This document shows positions 50,536-60,169 of a DNA stretch of 64,000 nucleotides, piece after piece. Source of the stretch: QANA01 sp963665505. GTDB lineage: Bacteria > Bacillota > Clostridia > Christensenellales > Christensenellaceae. Location: NCBI GenBank assembly GCA_963665505.1, contig OY762275.1:248001-312000 (forward strand), in the 5' to 3' direction. Below the pieces are notes generated by a model. It was not told the DNA's origin, made no database searches, and saw only the letters and a program-made list of their open reading frames with translations. The stretch's first letter is position 1, and the number at the start of each line of letters is the position of its first letter. A program made the translations under genes and the position numbers.

Positions 50536-50629
50536 TGGCGGAGAAGGAGAGATTTGAACTCTCGCGCCGCTTACCGCAGCCTACTCCCTTAGCAGGGGAG
50601 CCCCTTCGGCCGTACTTGGGTACTTCTCC
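50536..50629 (-). tRNA. tRNA-Ser (anticodon GCU)
   Basis: On the minus strand an acceptor arm GGAGAAG pairs with CTTCTCC before an encoded GCCA end. The anticodon loop CTGCTAA carries GCT, and there is the long variable arm of a class II tRNA (GGCTGCGGTAAGCGGC region) and a GTTCAAAT T-loop. It reads AGC/AGU serine codons. Confidence 0.93.
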
Positions 50630-50662
50630 AAAATCATGTCTTTCTTTATTTGTATGGAAGGC

Positions 50663-50751
50663 TGGCGGAGAAGGTGGGATTCGAACCCACGGTACCTTCC
50701 GGTAACACTGGTTTTCAAGACCAGCTCCTTAAACCTCTCGGACACCTCTCC
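50663..50751 (-). tRNA. tRNA-Ser (anticodon UGA)
   Basis: On the minus strand acceptor GGAGAGG pairs near the 3' end with CCTTCTCC, followed by GCCA. The anticodon loop CTTGAAA carries TGA, with a long variable arm and T-loop GTTCGAATC. It reads UCN serine codons, mainly UCA. It is the first of the two serine tRNAs in the minus-strand direction. Confidence 0.94.
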
Positions 50752-50821
50752 TTGAAAATTAAGGCAAGCAAAGCCATTATAACAAAGTGGGTATGGGCTG
50801 TCAACCCATTTGCCCCCCATA

Positions 50822-50869
50822 CAAAGAAGCACTTTTGCCGTCCGTTTTGGCGGCAAAAGTGCTTCTTTG
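50822..50869 (-). terminator. Terminator-like hairpin after gyrA
   Basis: A stem of about 18 bp (AAAGAAGCACTTTTGCCG with its complement) directly after the gyrA stop, with a short T-stretch on the minus strand. Confidence 0.65.
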
Positions 50870-53332
50870 CTATACTTCTTCGGGTGGGGAAGATTCCTCT
50901 TCCTGCATATCCTGCGGCAGCTTCGCAGCACTCATTACTTTTGTCGTCTCGTCGAGCCGCATAATGCGGACCCCCTGGGCAGACCGGCCAAAAACAGAAA
51001 TATCGTCCGACCTGGTCCGTATAATCACATTGGAATCGTTTACGAGCATAATATCCTCATGATCCCGTATCGCCAGGATCGTGCACATATCTCCCGTCTT
51101 TCTTGTGATATTGAGCGTTTTTGCACCGATCCCGCCGCGGGTTTGTTCCCGGTATTCCCCGGCAGGTGTGCGCTTTCCGTATCCGTTTTCAGAAATCACC
51201 AGGACATATTGGTCTTCTTCCAGCCGGGAAGCCCCGATCACACGGTCCCCTTTCCGCAGGCGGATACCCCGTACGCCCATCGCTACCCTGCCCATAGGCC
51301 GTACATCTTGTTCATTAAAGAGAATCGCCATTCCTTTTTTTGTACCGATGATGATCTTATCCTTACCGCTGGTTTTGAGCACACCGATCAACTCGTCCCC
51401 TTCCCGGATGGCTATGGCGATCAGCCCGTTCTGACGAATATTGGAAAAAGCGGATATCTGTGTTTTCTTGATAATCCCTTCCCTTGTAATCATCACGAGA
51501 TTGGACGCGTCTTCAAAATTGGCTATCGGGAAAACCGCCGACACTTTTTCGTCCGCATCCAGCGAAAGCAGGTTCACGATCGCCATTCCTTTGGCGACCC
51601 GCCCCGCCTCGGGGATCTGGTAGCATTTTTTCATATACACCTTGCCCTTCGTCGTAAAGAACAAAAGGTAATTATGCGTGGAAGTGGCAAATATGTCCGC
51701 GGCGAAATCCTCTTCCTTGGTAGCCAACCCGGTCACGCCCCAGCCGCCCCGCCGCTGTGCCCGGTAATGATCGCTGGCCGTGCGTTTAATATACCCATGA
51801 TGCGTGAGCGTCACGATCATCTCTTCTTCCTGGATCAGATCGTCGGCATCCATATCGTCTTCGTCAAATGTGATCTCGGTCCGCCGCGGATCGGAATATC
51901 TGGCCTTGATTTCCCGCAGATCTTCTTTTATGATGCCATAGACCATGGACGGCGTGGACAACACATTGTGGAAGTATGCAATCTGCTTTTCCAGCGAAGC
52001 ATATTCTTCTTCCAAATGGCTCCTCTCCAAACCGGTCAGCCGCTGCAGCCGCATATCCAGGATCGCCTGCGCCTGCACTTCTGAAAACCCGAACCCTTCC
52101 ATCAATGCGCTACGGGCCGCAGGACCGTCCTTAGCCGCGCGTATCGTGGCGATGACCGCATCTATCCTATCCAGGGCTTTTAAAAGACCTTCCAGGATAT
52201 GCGCGCGTTTTTCGGCCTTTTCCAGATCAAACCGGGTCCGCCGTTCGATAACTTCCCGTTGATACGCGACATATTTCTTGATGATTTCTTTTAGGTTCAG
52301 GACCTTGGGCTCTCCTTCGGCCAATGCCAGCATGATGACCCCAAAAGTGATCTGCAGCTGCGTATGCTTATACAGTTGATTCAAAACAACGTTCGCATTG
52401 ACGCCCCGCTTCAGATCGATCACGACCCGCATGCCCGAATGATCGGATTCGTCATTGGCATCCGCGATCCCGTCGATTTTTTTGTTCCGCGCCAGATCCC
52501 GGATCGATTCCACCAGAGATTCTTTGTTCACCTGGTAAGGGATCTCGGTAATGACGATCCTTTCGTGCTCTCCTTTTGCCTCTTCTATCTCGGCTTTTGC
52601 ACGGAGCCGTAACTTCCCGCGGCCGGTCCGGTAGGCCTGCCGGATACCCGAGACGCCAATAATCTTGCCGCCGGTCGGGAAATCCGGGCCGGGAATATAT
52701 TCCATCAGGTCTTCCACGGTGATCTCCGGATCGTCGATATACGCACAGGTCGCATCGATCACCTCGCCCAGGTTATGCGGCGGTATATTGGTCGCCATTC
52801 CCACCGCGATGCCGCCCGTTCCATTCACCAGCAAATTTGGAAAGCGGGCAGGCAGCGTACCCGGCTGCTGGAGCGTATCGTCAAAGTTCGGATAAAAATC
52901 CACCGTATCTTTGTTCATGTCGCGCACCATTTCCATGGAGATCTTCCCCAGGCGCGCTTCCGTATAACGCATGGCGGCAGCCGAATCCCCGTCCACAGAA
53001 CCAAAATTCCCGTGCCCATCTACTAACAGATACCGGATAGAAAAATCCTGCGCCATGCGCACTAAACTGTCGTAAATGGCGGTGTCGCCATGCGGGTGAT
53101 ACTTGCCCAGCACATCTCCTACAATACGCGCACTCTTTTTATGCGGTTTATCGGGGGTGATCCCCTGTTCGGCCATCGAATAAATGATCCGCCTGTGCAC
53201 GGGTTTCAGCCCGTCGCGGACATCCGGCAAAGCCCGGTTTATGATGACCGCCATGGCATAGGAAATGAAAGATTTCCGCATCTCCCCCCCGAGATCTACG
53301 GGAATAATACGTGTTTTGTTCTCTATCTGCAT
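50870..53332 (-). CDS. gyrA: DNA gyrase subunit A
   Basis: Breakage-rejoining subunit of gyrase, which introduces negative supercoils. The 820-residue protein has the typical order: VDLGGEMRKSFISYAMAVI, quinolone-determining region HPHGDTAIYDSLVRMAQDFS, catalytic Tyr in AAMRYTEARLGKI, and a C-terminal six-blade beta-pinwheel. The GyrA box reads QRRGGWGV, close to the classical QRRGGKG. In the quinolone region the position of E. coli Ser83 is Thr (GDTAIYD). The gene follows gyrB by 23 bases. Confidence 0.96.
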   Translation of the reverse strand: MQIENKTRIIPVDLGGEMRKSFISYAMAVIINRALPDVRDGLKPVHRRIIYSMAEQGITPDKPHKKSARIVGDVLGKYHPHGDTAIYDSLVRMAQDFSIRYLLVDGHGNFGSVDGDSAAAMRYTEARLGKISMEMVRDMNKDTVDFYPNFDDTLQQPGTLPARFPNLLVNGTGGIAVGMATNIPPHNLGEVIDATCAYIDDPEITVEDLMEYIPGPDFPTGGKIIGVSGIRQAYRTGRGKLRLRAKAEIEEAKGEHERIVITEIPYQVNKESLVESIRDLARNKKIDGIADANDESDHSGMRVVIDLKRGVNANVVLNQLYKHTQLQITFGVIMLALAEGEPKVLNLKEIIKKYVAYQREVIERRTRFDLEKAEKRAHILEGLLKALDRIDAVIATIRAAKDGPAARSALMEGFGFSEVQAQAILDMRLQRLTGLERSHLEEEYASLEKQIAYFHNVLSTPSMVYGIIKEDLREIKARYSDPRRTEITFDEDDMDADDLIQEEEMIVTLTHHGYIKRTASDHYRAQRRGGWGVTGLATKEEDFAADIFATSTHNYLLFFTTKGKVYMKKCYQIPEAGRVAKGMAIVNLLSLDADEKVSAVFPIANFEDASNLVMITREGIIKKTQISAFSNIRQNGLIAIAIREGDELIGVLKTSGKDKIIIGTKKGMAILFNEQDVRPMGRVAMGVRGIRLRKGDRVIGASRLEEDQYVLVISENGYGKRTPAGEYREQTRGGIGAKTLNITRKTGDMCTILAIRDHEDIMLVNDSNVIIRTRSDDISVFGRSAQGVRIMRLDETTKVMSAAKLPQDMQEEESSPPEEV

Positions 53333-53355
53333 ACGTTAACCTCTTTAATTTTTGC

Positions 53356-55257
53356 CTATATATCCAGGTTTTTTACCAGTTTCGAGTTCTGTTCGATGAA
53401 TTCGCGCCGCGGTTCCACGTCTTCTCCCATCAGGATCGTGAACAATTCGTCTGCTTCGAGGGCGTTTTCCACGTTTACGCGCATCAGCGTCCGCTTTGCG
53501 GGGTCCATCGTCGTCTCCTTGAGCTGGATCGCGTCCATTTCCCCCAGTCCTTTATACCGCTGCACATCATACCCGGTACCGTATTTTTCTATAAACGCCG
53601 CCCGCTCGTCTTCCGTGTAGATATAATACATATCTTTGCCTTTGGACATCCGGTAGAGCGGCGGCATCGCAATATACACATGCCCCTGTTCAATGATCGG
53701 CCGCAAATACCTGTAAAAGAACGTAAGCAACAGTGTGCGGATATGGCTCCCATCGACGTCGGCATCCGTCATGATAATGATCTTGTCATAGCGGAGTTTC
53801 GTAATATCAAAGTCCGTACCGATCCCCGTGCCAAAAGCCGTGATCATCGCACGGATCTCTTTATTGCTGAGCGCTTTGCTGTACCGTGTTTTTTCCACAT
53901 TCAGGATCTTTCCACGGAGAGGCAGAATGGCCTGCGTTTTTCGGTTACGCCCGCTTTTTGCGCTGCCGCCCGCACTGTCGCCCTCCACAATGAAGATCTC
54001 CCGTTCCGAAACATCTTTACTGGTGCAGTCGGCCAATTTCGCCGGCATGGAAAATAAGCCGGATTTTTTCCTTGTCACGTCCCGTGCTTTTCTGGCCGCT
54101 TCCCTTGCCGCCCGGGCCATGATGCATTTATCCATGATCCGTTTGGCAGATTTCGGGTTCTCTTCCAAATATTCGGAAATACCGGCGCTGACGATGGATT
54201 CGGTCAATGTGCGCATGTAGCTGTTTCCCAATTTTGTTTTTGTCTGCCCCTCAAACTGCGGTTCGGGCAATTTGACGCTAATGATCGCCACCACGCCTTC
54301 CCGGATATCTTCCCCGGCCAGATTCTCATCTTTTTCCTTTAAAAAACCATACTTCCGGGCATAATCGTTCACGCTTTTTGTGAGGGCGGCGCGAAAGCCC
54401 GTTTCATGAGAACCGCCCTCCCGCGTATGTATATTGTTGGCAAAAGAAAAGATCGTCTCACTGTAATTTTCGTTGTACTGCATGGCGACTTCCACTCTGT
54501 TCCGGCCCTGGTTGCCCTCCATGAAAATCGTTTCGTCGATCAGTGGCGTCTTCCCCCGGTTCAGATACTCCACAAAGGACTTGATTCCGCCCTTGTAGCA
54601 ATACTCCTGCCTGCGGTTGGGTTCTTCCCGTTCATCCACAATGCAGATATGTATCCCCTTGTTCAAAAAAGCCATTTCTCGCAAACGGGCCCGCAGCATA
54701 CCGAAATCGAATTGTACGGATTCAAATATCTCCGGATCGGGGATGAACTCGATCACTGTCCCCGTCTTCTCCGTCTTTCCTATTTCCGTAACCTTTGTCT
54801 GGGGAATGCCCCGTACATACTCCTGGGTCATGATCTTGCCGTTTCGATGGATAGTCGCAATGAACTTTTTTGAAAGCGCGTTGACAACGGACAATCCCAC
54901 GCCATGCAGACCGCCCGAAACCTTATAGCCGCTTCCGCCGAATTTTCCGCCGGCATGCAGCATACAAACCGCGACTTCCAGCGTAGATTTCCCCGTCTGC
55001 TTATTTTCGCCCGTGGGGATTCCCCGGCCGTTATCGGTCACACGGGCGCTGTCTTCTTTGGTTAGAACCACCTGTATTTCGGTGCAGAATCCGGCCATCG
55101 CCTCGTCTATGGAATTATCCACCACTTCATATATCAGATGATGCAGACCGTATTTATCGGTGGAACCGATATACATGCCCGGCCTTTTACGGACGGGCTC
55201 CAGGCCCTGCAACACCTGAATCTGGCTTTCATCATATTTTGAAACTACGTCTGCCAT
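53356..55257 (-). CDS. gyrB: DNA gyrase subunit B
   Basis: ATPase subunit of gyrase. The 633-residue protein shows the GHKL ATP site (EVVDNSIDEAMAG, DNGRGIPTG, GGLHGVGLSVVNALS), the transducer domain, and the TOPRIM metal site (EGDSAGGSAKSGRN, DADVDGSHIRTLLL), ending NSKLVKNLDI. It has no large insertion in the TOPRIM domain. The in-frame ATG at 55353 is too early; ACAGGAGTG before ATG 55257 gives the normal start. Confidence 0.96.
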   Translation of the reverse strand: MADVVSKYDESQIQVLQGLEPVRKRPGMYIGSTDKYGLHHLIYEVVDNSIDEAMAGFCTEIQVVLTKEDSARVTDNGRGIPTGENKQTGKSTLEVAVCMLHAGGKFGGSGYKVSGGLHGVGLSVVNALSKKFIATIHRNGKIMTQEYVRGIPQTKVTEIGKTEKTGTVIEFIPDPEIFESVQFDFGMLRARLREMAFLNKGIHICIVDEREEPNRRQEYCYKGGIKSFVEYLNRGKTPLIDETIFMEGNQGRNRVEVAMQYNENYSETIFSFANNIHTREGGSHETGFRAALTKSVNDYARKYGFLKEKDENLAGEDIREGVVAIISVKLPEPQFEGQTKTKLGNSYMRTLTESIVSAGISEYLEENPKSAKRIMDKCIMARAAREAARKARDVTRKKSGLFSMPAKLADCTSKDVSEREIFIVEGDSAGGSAKSGRNRKTQAILPLRGKILNVEKTRYSKALSNKEIRAMITAFGTGIGTDFDITKLRYDKIIIMTDADVDGSHIRTLLLTFFYRYLRPIIEQGHVYIAMPPLYRMSKGKDMYYIYTEDERAAFIEKYGTGYDVQRYKGLGEMDAIQLKETTMDPAKRTLMRVNVENALEADELFTILMGEDVEPRREFIEQNSKLVKNLDI

Positions 55258-55466
55258 ATCACACTCCTGTTTCATTCTTTTAAACGCAACACAAAACGAT
55301 TGCGGTATTTTTGATCGTATTCCTGCCCCAAAAAAAAGGGGCTGGAACAGCACCTTTGGCTTTTGTTTTTCTTTTCAAATTATAAAGAATATACTTTTCT
55401 ACTATATATTATATATATTATATACTATTTTTTGAAAATTTAAAAGATTTCTATAAAAATTCGAAC
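55258..55466. other. gyrB upstream region
   Basis: It contains an extremely AT-rich tract at about 55395-55440 with TATAAT-like sites on the minus strand, a probable gyrB promoter, and a small GCCCC/GGGGC hairpin with a T8 loop in the leader. Confidence 0.4.
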
Positions 55467-55498
55467 AAAAAAAGCCAGATTCCTCTGGCCTTTTTTTC
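55467..55498. terminator. Terminator between recF and gyrB
   Basis: AAAAAAAGCCAG pairs with CTGGCCTTTTTTT around 55467-55497. The A- and T-runs make it usable in both directions; it would end the dnaA-dnaN-recF transcript. Confidence 0.8.
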
Positions 55499-55520
55499 CT
55501 GTATAAACGATTCTATCCCG

Positions 55521-56609
55521 TTAATTTTTATATGGAAGGACGACCGCATCGTTCACCGAATAGACGGCGGCGTTTTTCCCGCGTTGGATCTCGGCCGCAT
55601 CGGTCGCCGTAATGAATACCTGCCCGTCGCCCACGATCTCGAGAAGCCTTCTTCCCCTTTGCCGGTCCAGTTCCGAAAAAACGTCGTCCAAAAGCAATAC
55701 CGGTTTTTCTCCCGTTTGTTTTTCTGCAATTGCGGCACAAGCAAGTTTGATGGCAAGCATCGCCGTCCTCTGCTGCCCCTGCGAAGCATACAGTTTTGCG
55801 TCTTTTCCATTGATCGATATTTGTATGTCTTCTCTGTGCGGGCCTACCAAAGACATCCTGACTTCTTTTTCCCGTTCTTCCATCGCATCGATTTTTTTTT
55901 GCAAACTCCCGGGCAAGGCACCTATTTCCGCAGAAGCCCTGTATTGTATCTGGATATCTTCCGCATCCCCGGCCAGACGTTTATAAAATTCGCGCGCGTA
56001 TTCCTGCAGAAGCGTAATAAAAACAGCCCTTCTTTTAAGGATCGCACAGGCATGCTCGACAAGGGCAAAATTATAAACGGCATATAAATCCCGATTTTGG
56101 GTTTGCTCTTTCAACAGTTTGTTTTTATTTTTTAAGACAGTATAATACTTCTGCAGTCCGGTATAATACCCGGGCTGGATCTTGGACAATTCTACATCCA
56201 TCATTTTTCTTCGGAAGGAGGGCGCTTCCTTGATGATCCGCAGGTCTTCCGGTGCGAACACCACCGAGTTCACGATCCCCATCAATTGGGATATTTTACG
56301 TACCGGCATTCCATTCACACGGATACTGCGTCTGCCATCTCCGAAAATATTCGCTTCGATTTTTCCCCTATGGGAAGTGCAGATATACTTTGCCAAAATT
56401 CCGGCACAGGAAGCATCTTCTTGTACCAGACTGTTGTCCCGTGCGCCGCGAAACGATTTTCCACAAGACAGGTAATTGATCGCCTCTATCAGATTTGTTT
56501 TTCCCATTGCATTTTTGCCAATAAAAATATTGATGCCGTTGGCGATCTCCGTCAGCCGCAATGCAGAGAAATTTCGGAAATTCTTCAGAGCAAGTTGTTC
56601 TATATACAT
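55521..56609 (-). CDS. recF: DNA replication and repair protein RecF
   Basis: RecF helps load RecA at single-strand gaps. The 362-residue SMC-like ATPase has Walker A FIGKNAMGKTNLIEAINYL, FAPEDLRIIKEAPSFRRKMMD, LVGPHREDIQISINGKDA, ABC-type signature SQGQQRTAMLAIKLA and Walker B VLLLDDVFSELD. ATG 56609 gives the family start MYIEQLALKNFRNF; the ribosome site is weak and the start overlaps the dnaN stop closely, so translational coupling is likely. Confidence 0.94.
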   Translation of the reverse strand: MYIEQLALKNFRNFSALRLTEIANGINIFIGKNAMGKTNLIEAINYLSCGKSFRGARDNSLVQEDASCAGILAKYICTSHRGKIEANIFGDGRRSIRVNGMPVRKISQLMGIVNSVVFAPEDLRIIKEAPSFRRKMMDVELSKIQPGYYTGLQKYYTVLKNKNKLLKEQTQNRDLYAVYNFALVEHACAILKRRAVFITLLQEYAREFYKRLAGDAEDIQIQYRASAEIGALPGSLQKKIDAMEEREKEVRMSLVGPHREDIQISINGKDAKLYASQGQQRTAMLAIKLACAAIAEKQTGEKPVLLLDDVFSELDRQRGRRLLEIVGDGQVFITATDAAEIQRGKNAAVYSVNDAVVLPYKN

Positions 56610-56619
56610 AAAATTCTTT

Positions 56620-57720
56620 TCATTCCGCCACGTTGACCGGTACAACGAGATATAAAAATTCGTTTCCTTCTGCCGGACGGACCACACATGCCTGCAACCT
56701 GCCCGTAAATTCCATATATACCTGCTCATCTTCCACAATCTTGAAGATATCCAACAGATATTTTGCGTTAAATGCAATTTTCAGAAGTTCCCCCTCGGTT
56801 TCCACCGGCACCTGATCCCTGGCAGCGCCATATTCGGAAACGGAATACAGCTCGATCTTTTCGCTTTCTATGGACATACGGATCAGATTTGAGCCGTCTT
56901 CACGCGCAAGAACCATCATGAATTCCAGGCTCCGTTCAAATAATTTTGTTTCAACTTTCACCCTTGTTTTATATTCGGCCGGGATGATCGCCTGGTAATT
57001 CATATATTCGCCGTCCAACAGTCTGGTAAACATAACTGTCTCTCCAAACAATAAAAAGCAGGTACTCGCAGAAAAATACAGGTCAATATCGCTGTCTTCC
57101 TCCCCCATGATCCGGGATGCTTCCTTTAGCGTTTTGGCAGGGATAATCGCCTGCACTTTCTCCACATTTGCCAGCTGGGCATTGTTTTTTGCCATACGAA
57201 TCCCATCGATTCCCACGATACTAATGCTCTTAGAATCGGGATCCGTCTCCAAAAATAATCCTGTAAATATGGGACGGTCATCCCCCGTATAGGCTGAAAA
57301 AGCTGTTTTTTCTATCATTCTTTTCAACAAAAGCCTGTTGATGGAAAATTTATTTCCTTCCACATTGGGAAAAGCCGGAAACTGTTCCGGATCCATTTCC
57401 GTAAGGGAAGTCTTTGAATTTTCCCCCGTGATATTTACGGAAGAACCTTCTTTTTCAAAACAAATCTCTCCATTTGGAAGTTTGTTGACAATATCGAACA
57501 GAATGCGTGCAGGCAAAGCCGTTTGCCCGGGGGTCTGTATGTCCGCATATACGGAAGTTTTTATGGCGGTTACCATATCGAACGTATCCAGTAGTATCGT
57601 ATGATCGGAAGCGGCTATATGGATGCATTCCAGGATGGATTTTTGATATTTGCTGTAAGCTGCCCGTATGACGATGTTCAGTCCTTTTATTAGTTCTTCT
57701 TTGTTACATATAAATTTCAT
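56620..57720 (-). CDS. dnaN: DNA polymerase III beta subunit (sliding clamp)
   Basis: The 366-residue protein forms the ring clamp that tethers DNA polymerase III. It has three repeated clamp domains: MKFICNKEELIKGLNIV at the N-terminus, FSAYTGDDRPIFTGLFLE in the middle, and a C-terminal end YLVVPVNVAE, close to the usual clamp terminus. AAAGGAGG precedes the ATG. Confidence 0.96.
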   Translation of the reverse strand: MKFICNKEELIKGLNIVIRAAYSKYQKSILECIHIAASDHTILLDTFDMVTAIKTSVYADIQTPGQTALPARILFDIVNKLPNGEICFEKEGSSVNITGENSKTSLTEMDPEQFPAFPNVEGNKFSINRLLLKRMIEKTAFSAYTGDDRPIFTGLFLETDPDSKSISIVGIDGIRMAKNNAQLANVEKVQAIIPAKTLKEASRIMGEEDSDIDLYFSASTCFLLFGETVMFTRLLDGEYMNYQAIIPAEYKTRVKVETKLFERSLEFMMVLAREDGSNLIRMSIESEKIELYSVSEYGAARDQVPVETEGELLKIAFNAKYLLDIFKIVEDEQVYMEFTGRLQACVVRPAEGNEFLYLVVPVNVAE

Positions 57721-58016
57721 TTTTTTCCTCCTTTACGGATACAACTATTAAATATATATATCTGTCATAGTAGTAGTAGTGGTGTGGATACTGTGCATAT
57801 CCTTGTTTTATACGGGTATAAAAGAAAAATTCCGGGATGCTTTTTGTGAAAAAGGCGTGTACATCTTTTGTATGGTTTGTATATAACCGTAAAATTTTGT
57901 GGATAAATACTTTGTGTGTCCCTGTCGGGAATGGGTATCTATTTTTTAAAATTTATACGATCAACAAAAAATATCCATTTTTTTCAACAATTTGTGTATA
58001 CTGCAGGTATATGAGA
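57721..58016 (-). other. dnaA-dnaN intergenic region with a DnaA box
   Basis: It is AT-rich. One perfect DnaA box (TGTGGATAA at 57898-57906) and a near match (TGTGGATAC near 57782) are visible. It could hold a dnaN promoter and a secondary DnaA-binding cluster. Confidence 0.5.
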
Positions 58017-59390
58017 TCATTCTTTGATTTTTTGTGTGATGTCCGTCAGTATGTTTTGTAATTCAGTATCTTTTTTTACCATTGTTTCAATCTTGTTGCA
58101 TGCATAAATGACCGTTGAATGGTTGGTCAGCCCCACATAGTCGCAGATTTTTTGGTTGGTGAGGTCAGTCAGACTCTTGATCAGATACATTGCGACCTGT
58201 CTGGGAAAAGCGATTTCACGGTTCTTTTTTTTGCTTGCAATATCTTCTTCCGAGATGTCGTAATACTCACAAACTTTTTTTACCACATATTTTGGCGTAA
58301 TGACCTTTGCCACAGGGATGGCAAAAAAGTTCTTCAGTGCGTTGATTGTGACAGGCAGTGTGATGGAACGGAGCGTGCTGTCCAGTTGTGCGCTGGCGAT
58401 CACTTTTTTAAGAGCGCCCTCCAGGTCCCGTATGTTCGTATCCTCCTTCGAAGCGATATAATCTAATACGTCGTCGTCTATGGGCAGCGAACAGTGGATC
58501 AATTCTTTGATATAGGGCGCTTTGTTTTTCAATATGGCGACGCGCGTTTCATAATCGGGCAGCCCGATATCGGTCAGCAGTCCCCACTGAAACCGGGAAA
58601 GCAACCGTTCCTCCAAACGCGGAATCTCTGCCGGCGGCTTGTCCGAGGAAAGAATAATCTGTTTATTCGCTTCGCGCAGCGTGTTGAAGGTATGGAAAAG
58701 TTCTTCTTGTGTTTCTCTGGTTTTGGAGATAAACTGAATATCGTCTATCAGCAAGACATCCACTTTCCGGAATTTATTGCGGAAGGCTTCCGTCGTGTGT
58801 TTCTGGATGGATTCAATGAATTCGTTTGTAAACGCTTCCGTTGTAATGTAGATGATGTGGGCCGTGTTTTTGTTTTTTTGAATATGGTTGCCGATCGCAT
58901 GCATCAGATGCGTCTTTCCAAGACCTACGCCGCCATAAATAAATAACGGATTGTAGGCCATTCCCGGAGCGTTGGCAACGGCAAGGGAGGCAGCGTGCGC
59001 CAGATTATTCGATTTGCCGACGACGAACGTATCGAATGTATAATTGGGATTCAAAAAAATGCCCCCTGCCGGTATAGGAACGTGCGGCCTTTCCATACGC
59101 ATGTCGTCCAGTTCGGGCGGCGTCAATATGAGTACTTCCATCGCGCGGATTTGTCCGTGCGCTTCCTTATAACAATCTTTCATGACGTTGAGGATCTGTG
59201 GTTTGAAGCGTTCTGTTATCTGCTCTTTATAATAGTTGTTGGGAACCTTAAAAACATAAATCCCGTTATCTTCGAATTCGGGCGAAAGGATTTTCACATA
59301 CGTATTGAAACCGGTGAAATTATTATTCAACGAATAGTAATTTTCCAACTTTTTCAATGCAGATTCCCACAGGACGGTAAAAGAGTTCAT
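58017..59390 (-). CDS. dnaA: Chromosomal replication initiator DnaA
   Basis: DnaA binds TTATCCACA boxes and opens the origin. The 457-residue protein has a domain I (VLWESALKKLENYYSL), a linker, an AAA+ domain with Walker A IYGGVGLGKTHLMHAIGN and Walker B VDVLLIDDIQFI, and a domain IV DNA-binding signature VGLTNHSTVIYACNKIE with the conserved HSTV. An in-frame start at 59624 is far too early; CTGGAGG before ATG 59390 is right. Confidence 0.96.
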   Translation of the reverse strand: MNSFTVLWESALKKLENYYSLNNNFTGFNTYVKILSPEFEDNGIYVFKVPNNYYKEQITERFKPQILNVMKDCYKEAHGQIRAMEVLILTPPELDDMRMERPHVPIPAGGIFLNPNYTFDTFVVGKSNNLAHAASLAVANAPGMAYNPLFIYGGVGLGKTHLMHAIGNHIQKNKNTAHIIYITTEAFTNEFIESIQKHTTEAFRNKFRKVDVLLIDDIQFISKTRETQEELFHTFNTLREANKQIILSSDKPPAEIPRLEERLLSRFQWGLLTDIGLPDYETRVAILKNKAPYIKELIHCSLPIDDDVLDYIASKEDTNIRDLEGALKKVIASAQLDSTLRSITLPVTINALKNFFAIPVAKVITPKYVVKKVCEYYDISEEDIASKKKNREIAFPRQVAMYLIKSLTDLTNQKICDYVGLTNHSTVIYACNKIETMVKKDTELQNILTDITQKIKE

Positions 59391-59700
59391 AATTCCTCCA
59401 GAGAGATGGGTGTGTGGCTGTGAAAACAACCGCTCATATTCATTTAGATATTTATTATAACATAAAAAAAGCCTTTTGTTTGTGAAGATCTTTGCTTTCC
59501 GTATAAAATTCGGGCAAACGGGGTTTTTTGGAAAACACAAAAAAACTATCAACAGCACCTGGGAAAACATCAACAATTTGTGGATAAAAAGAAGCTGCAG
59601 TTGCTTGTTTTTACCGAGAGGCAAGAAGAAATATCCACAAAGAGTGGACAGGTTGTTAACGATTGTGGATAACTCGATAGAAACTGTGCGCCTGGAAAAA
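59391..59700. other. oriC: Replication origin (oriC) candidate upstream of dnaA
   Basis: Between divergent rpmH and dnaA lie perfect DnaA boxes TGTGGATAA at 59579-59587 and 59664-59672, a one-mismatch box ATATCCACA at 59631-59639, and related ATCAACA repeats near 59547-59576. AT-rich DNA flanks the boxes. This is the usual place for oriC in Bacillota, and coding strands diverge from here. Confidence 0.75.
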
Positions 59701-59843
59701 ACCTGAAACCCCGAAAGTTATTTGCTCTTTTTTTTGTTTCATGCGGGTTCCGGCCGCTCTTTTCGGCAAGGGCAACTTTTCATTTTTTGGAAAGGCATTT
59801 TAAGCGTGCTTGCCACAGCGATACGTCCCGGACTATTTTGATA

Positions 59844-59873
59844 TTGACATAACGTAGGCGTTTCTCTTATAAT
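59844..59873 (+). promoter_or_regulatory. Promoter of rpmH
   Basis: A perfect TTGACA (59844-59849), an 18-bp spacer and a perfect TATAAT (59868-59873). Confidence 0.85.
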
Positions 59874-59942
59874 ATAAACGTATTTTTGTCGAAAAAAGTG
59901 GCGCACGCACTTTAGATAAATTGTTAGGAGTGAGGTATAGAC

Positions 59943-60077
59943 ATGAAGATGACATTTCAGCCGAAAAAGCGGCAAAGAAGCAAAGTGCACGGATTCAGAA
60001 AACGGATGGCAAGCAAGAGCGGCCGCAATGTGTTGAGGCGCAGACGCGCCAAGGGCCGGAAAGAATTGACGGCCTAA
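59943..60077 (+). CDS. rpmH: Ribosomal protein bL34
   Basis: The 44-residue, very basic protein reads MKMTFQPKKRQRSKVHGFRK at its start and continues with RMASKSGRNVLRRRRAKGRK, the classic L34 sequence. AGGAGTGAGG precedes the ATG. A GGGCTG/CAGCCC hairpin with a T-rich tail at about 60088-60121 lies between it and rnpA and may reduce read-through. Confidence 0.97.
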   Translation: MKMTFQPKKRQRSKVHGFRKRMASKSGRNVLRRRRAKGRKELTA

Positions 60078-60169
60078 TTTTCGCGATAAAGGGCTGTTTT
60101 CCAAAATAGAGGCAGCCCTTTTCTTTCATTTTAGAAGGCGGCGCGGGATCGTGCTGAGAGAAGGATGTT

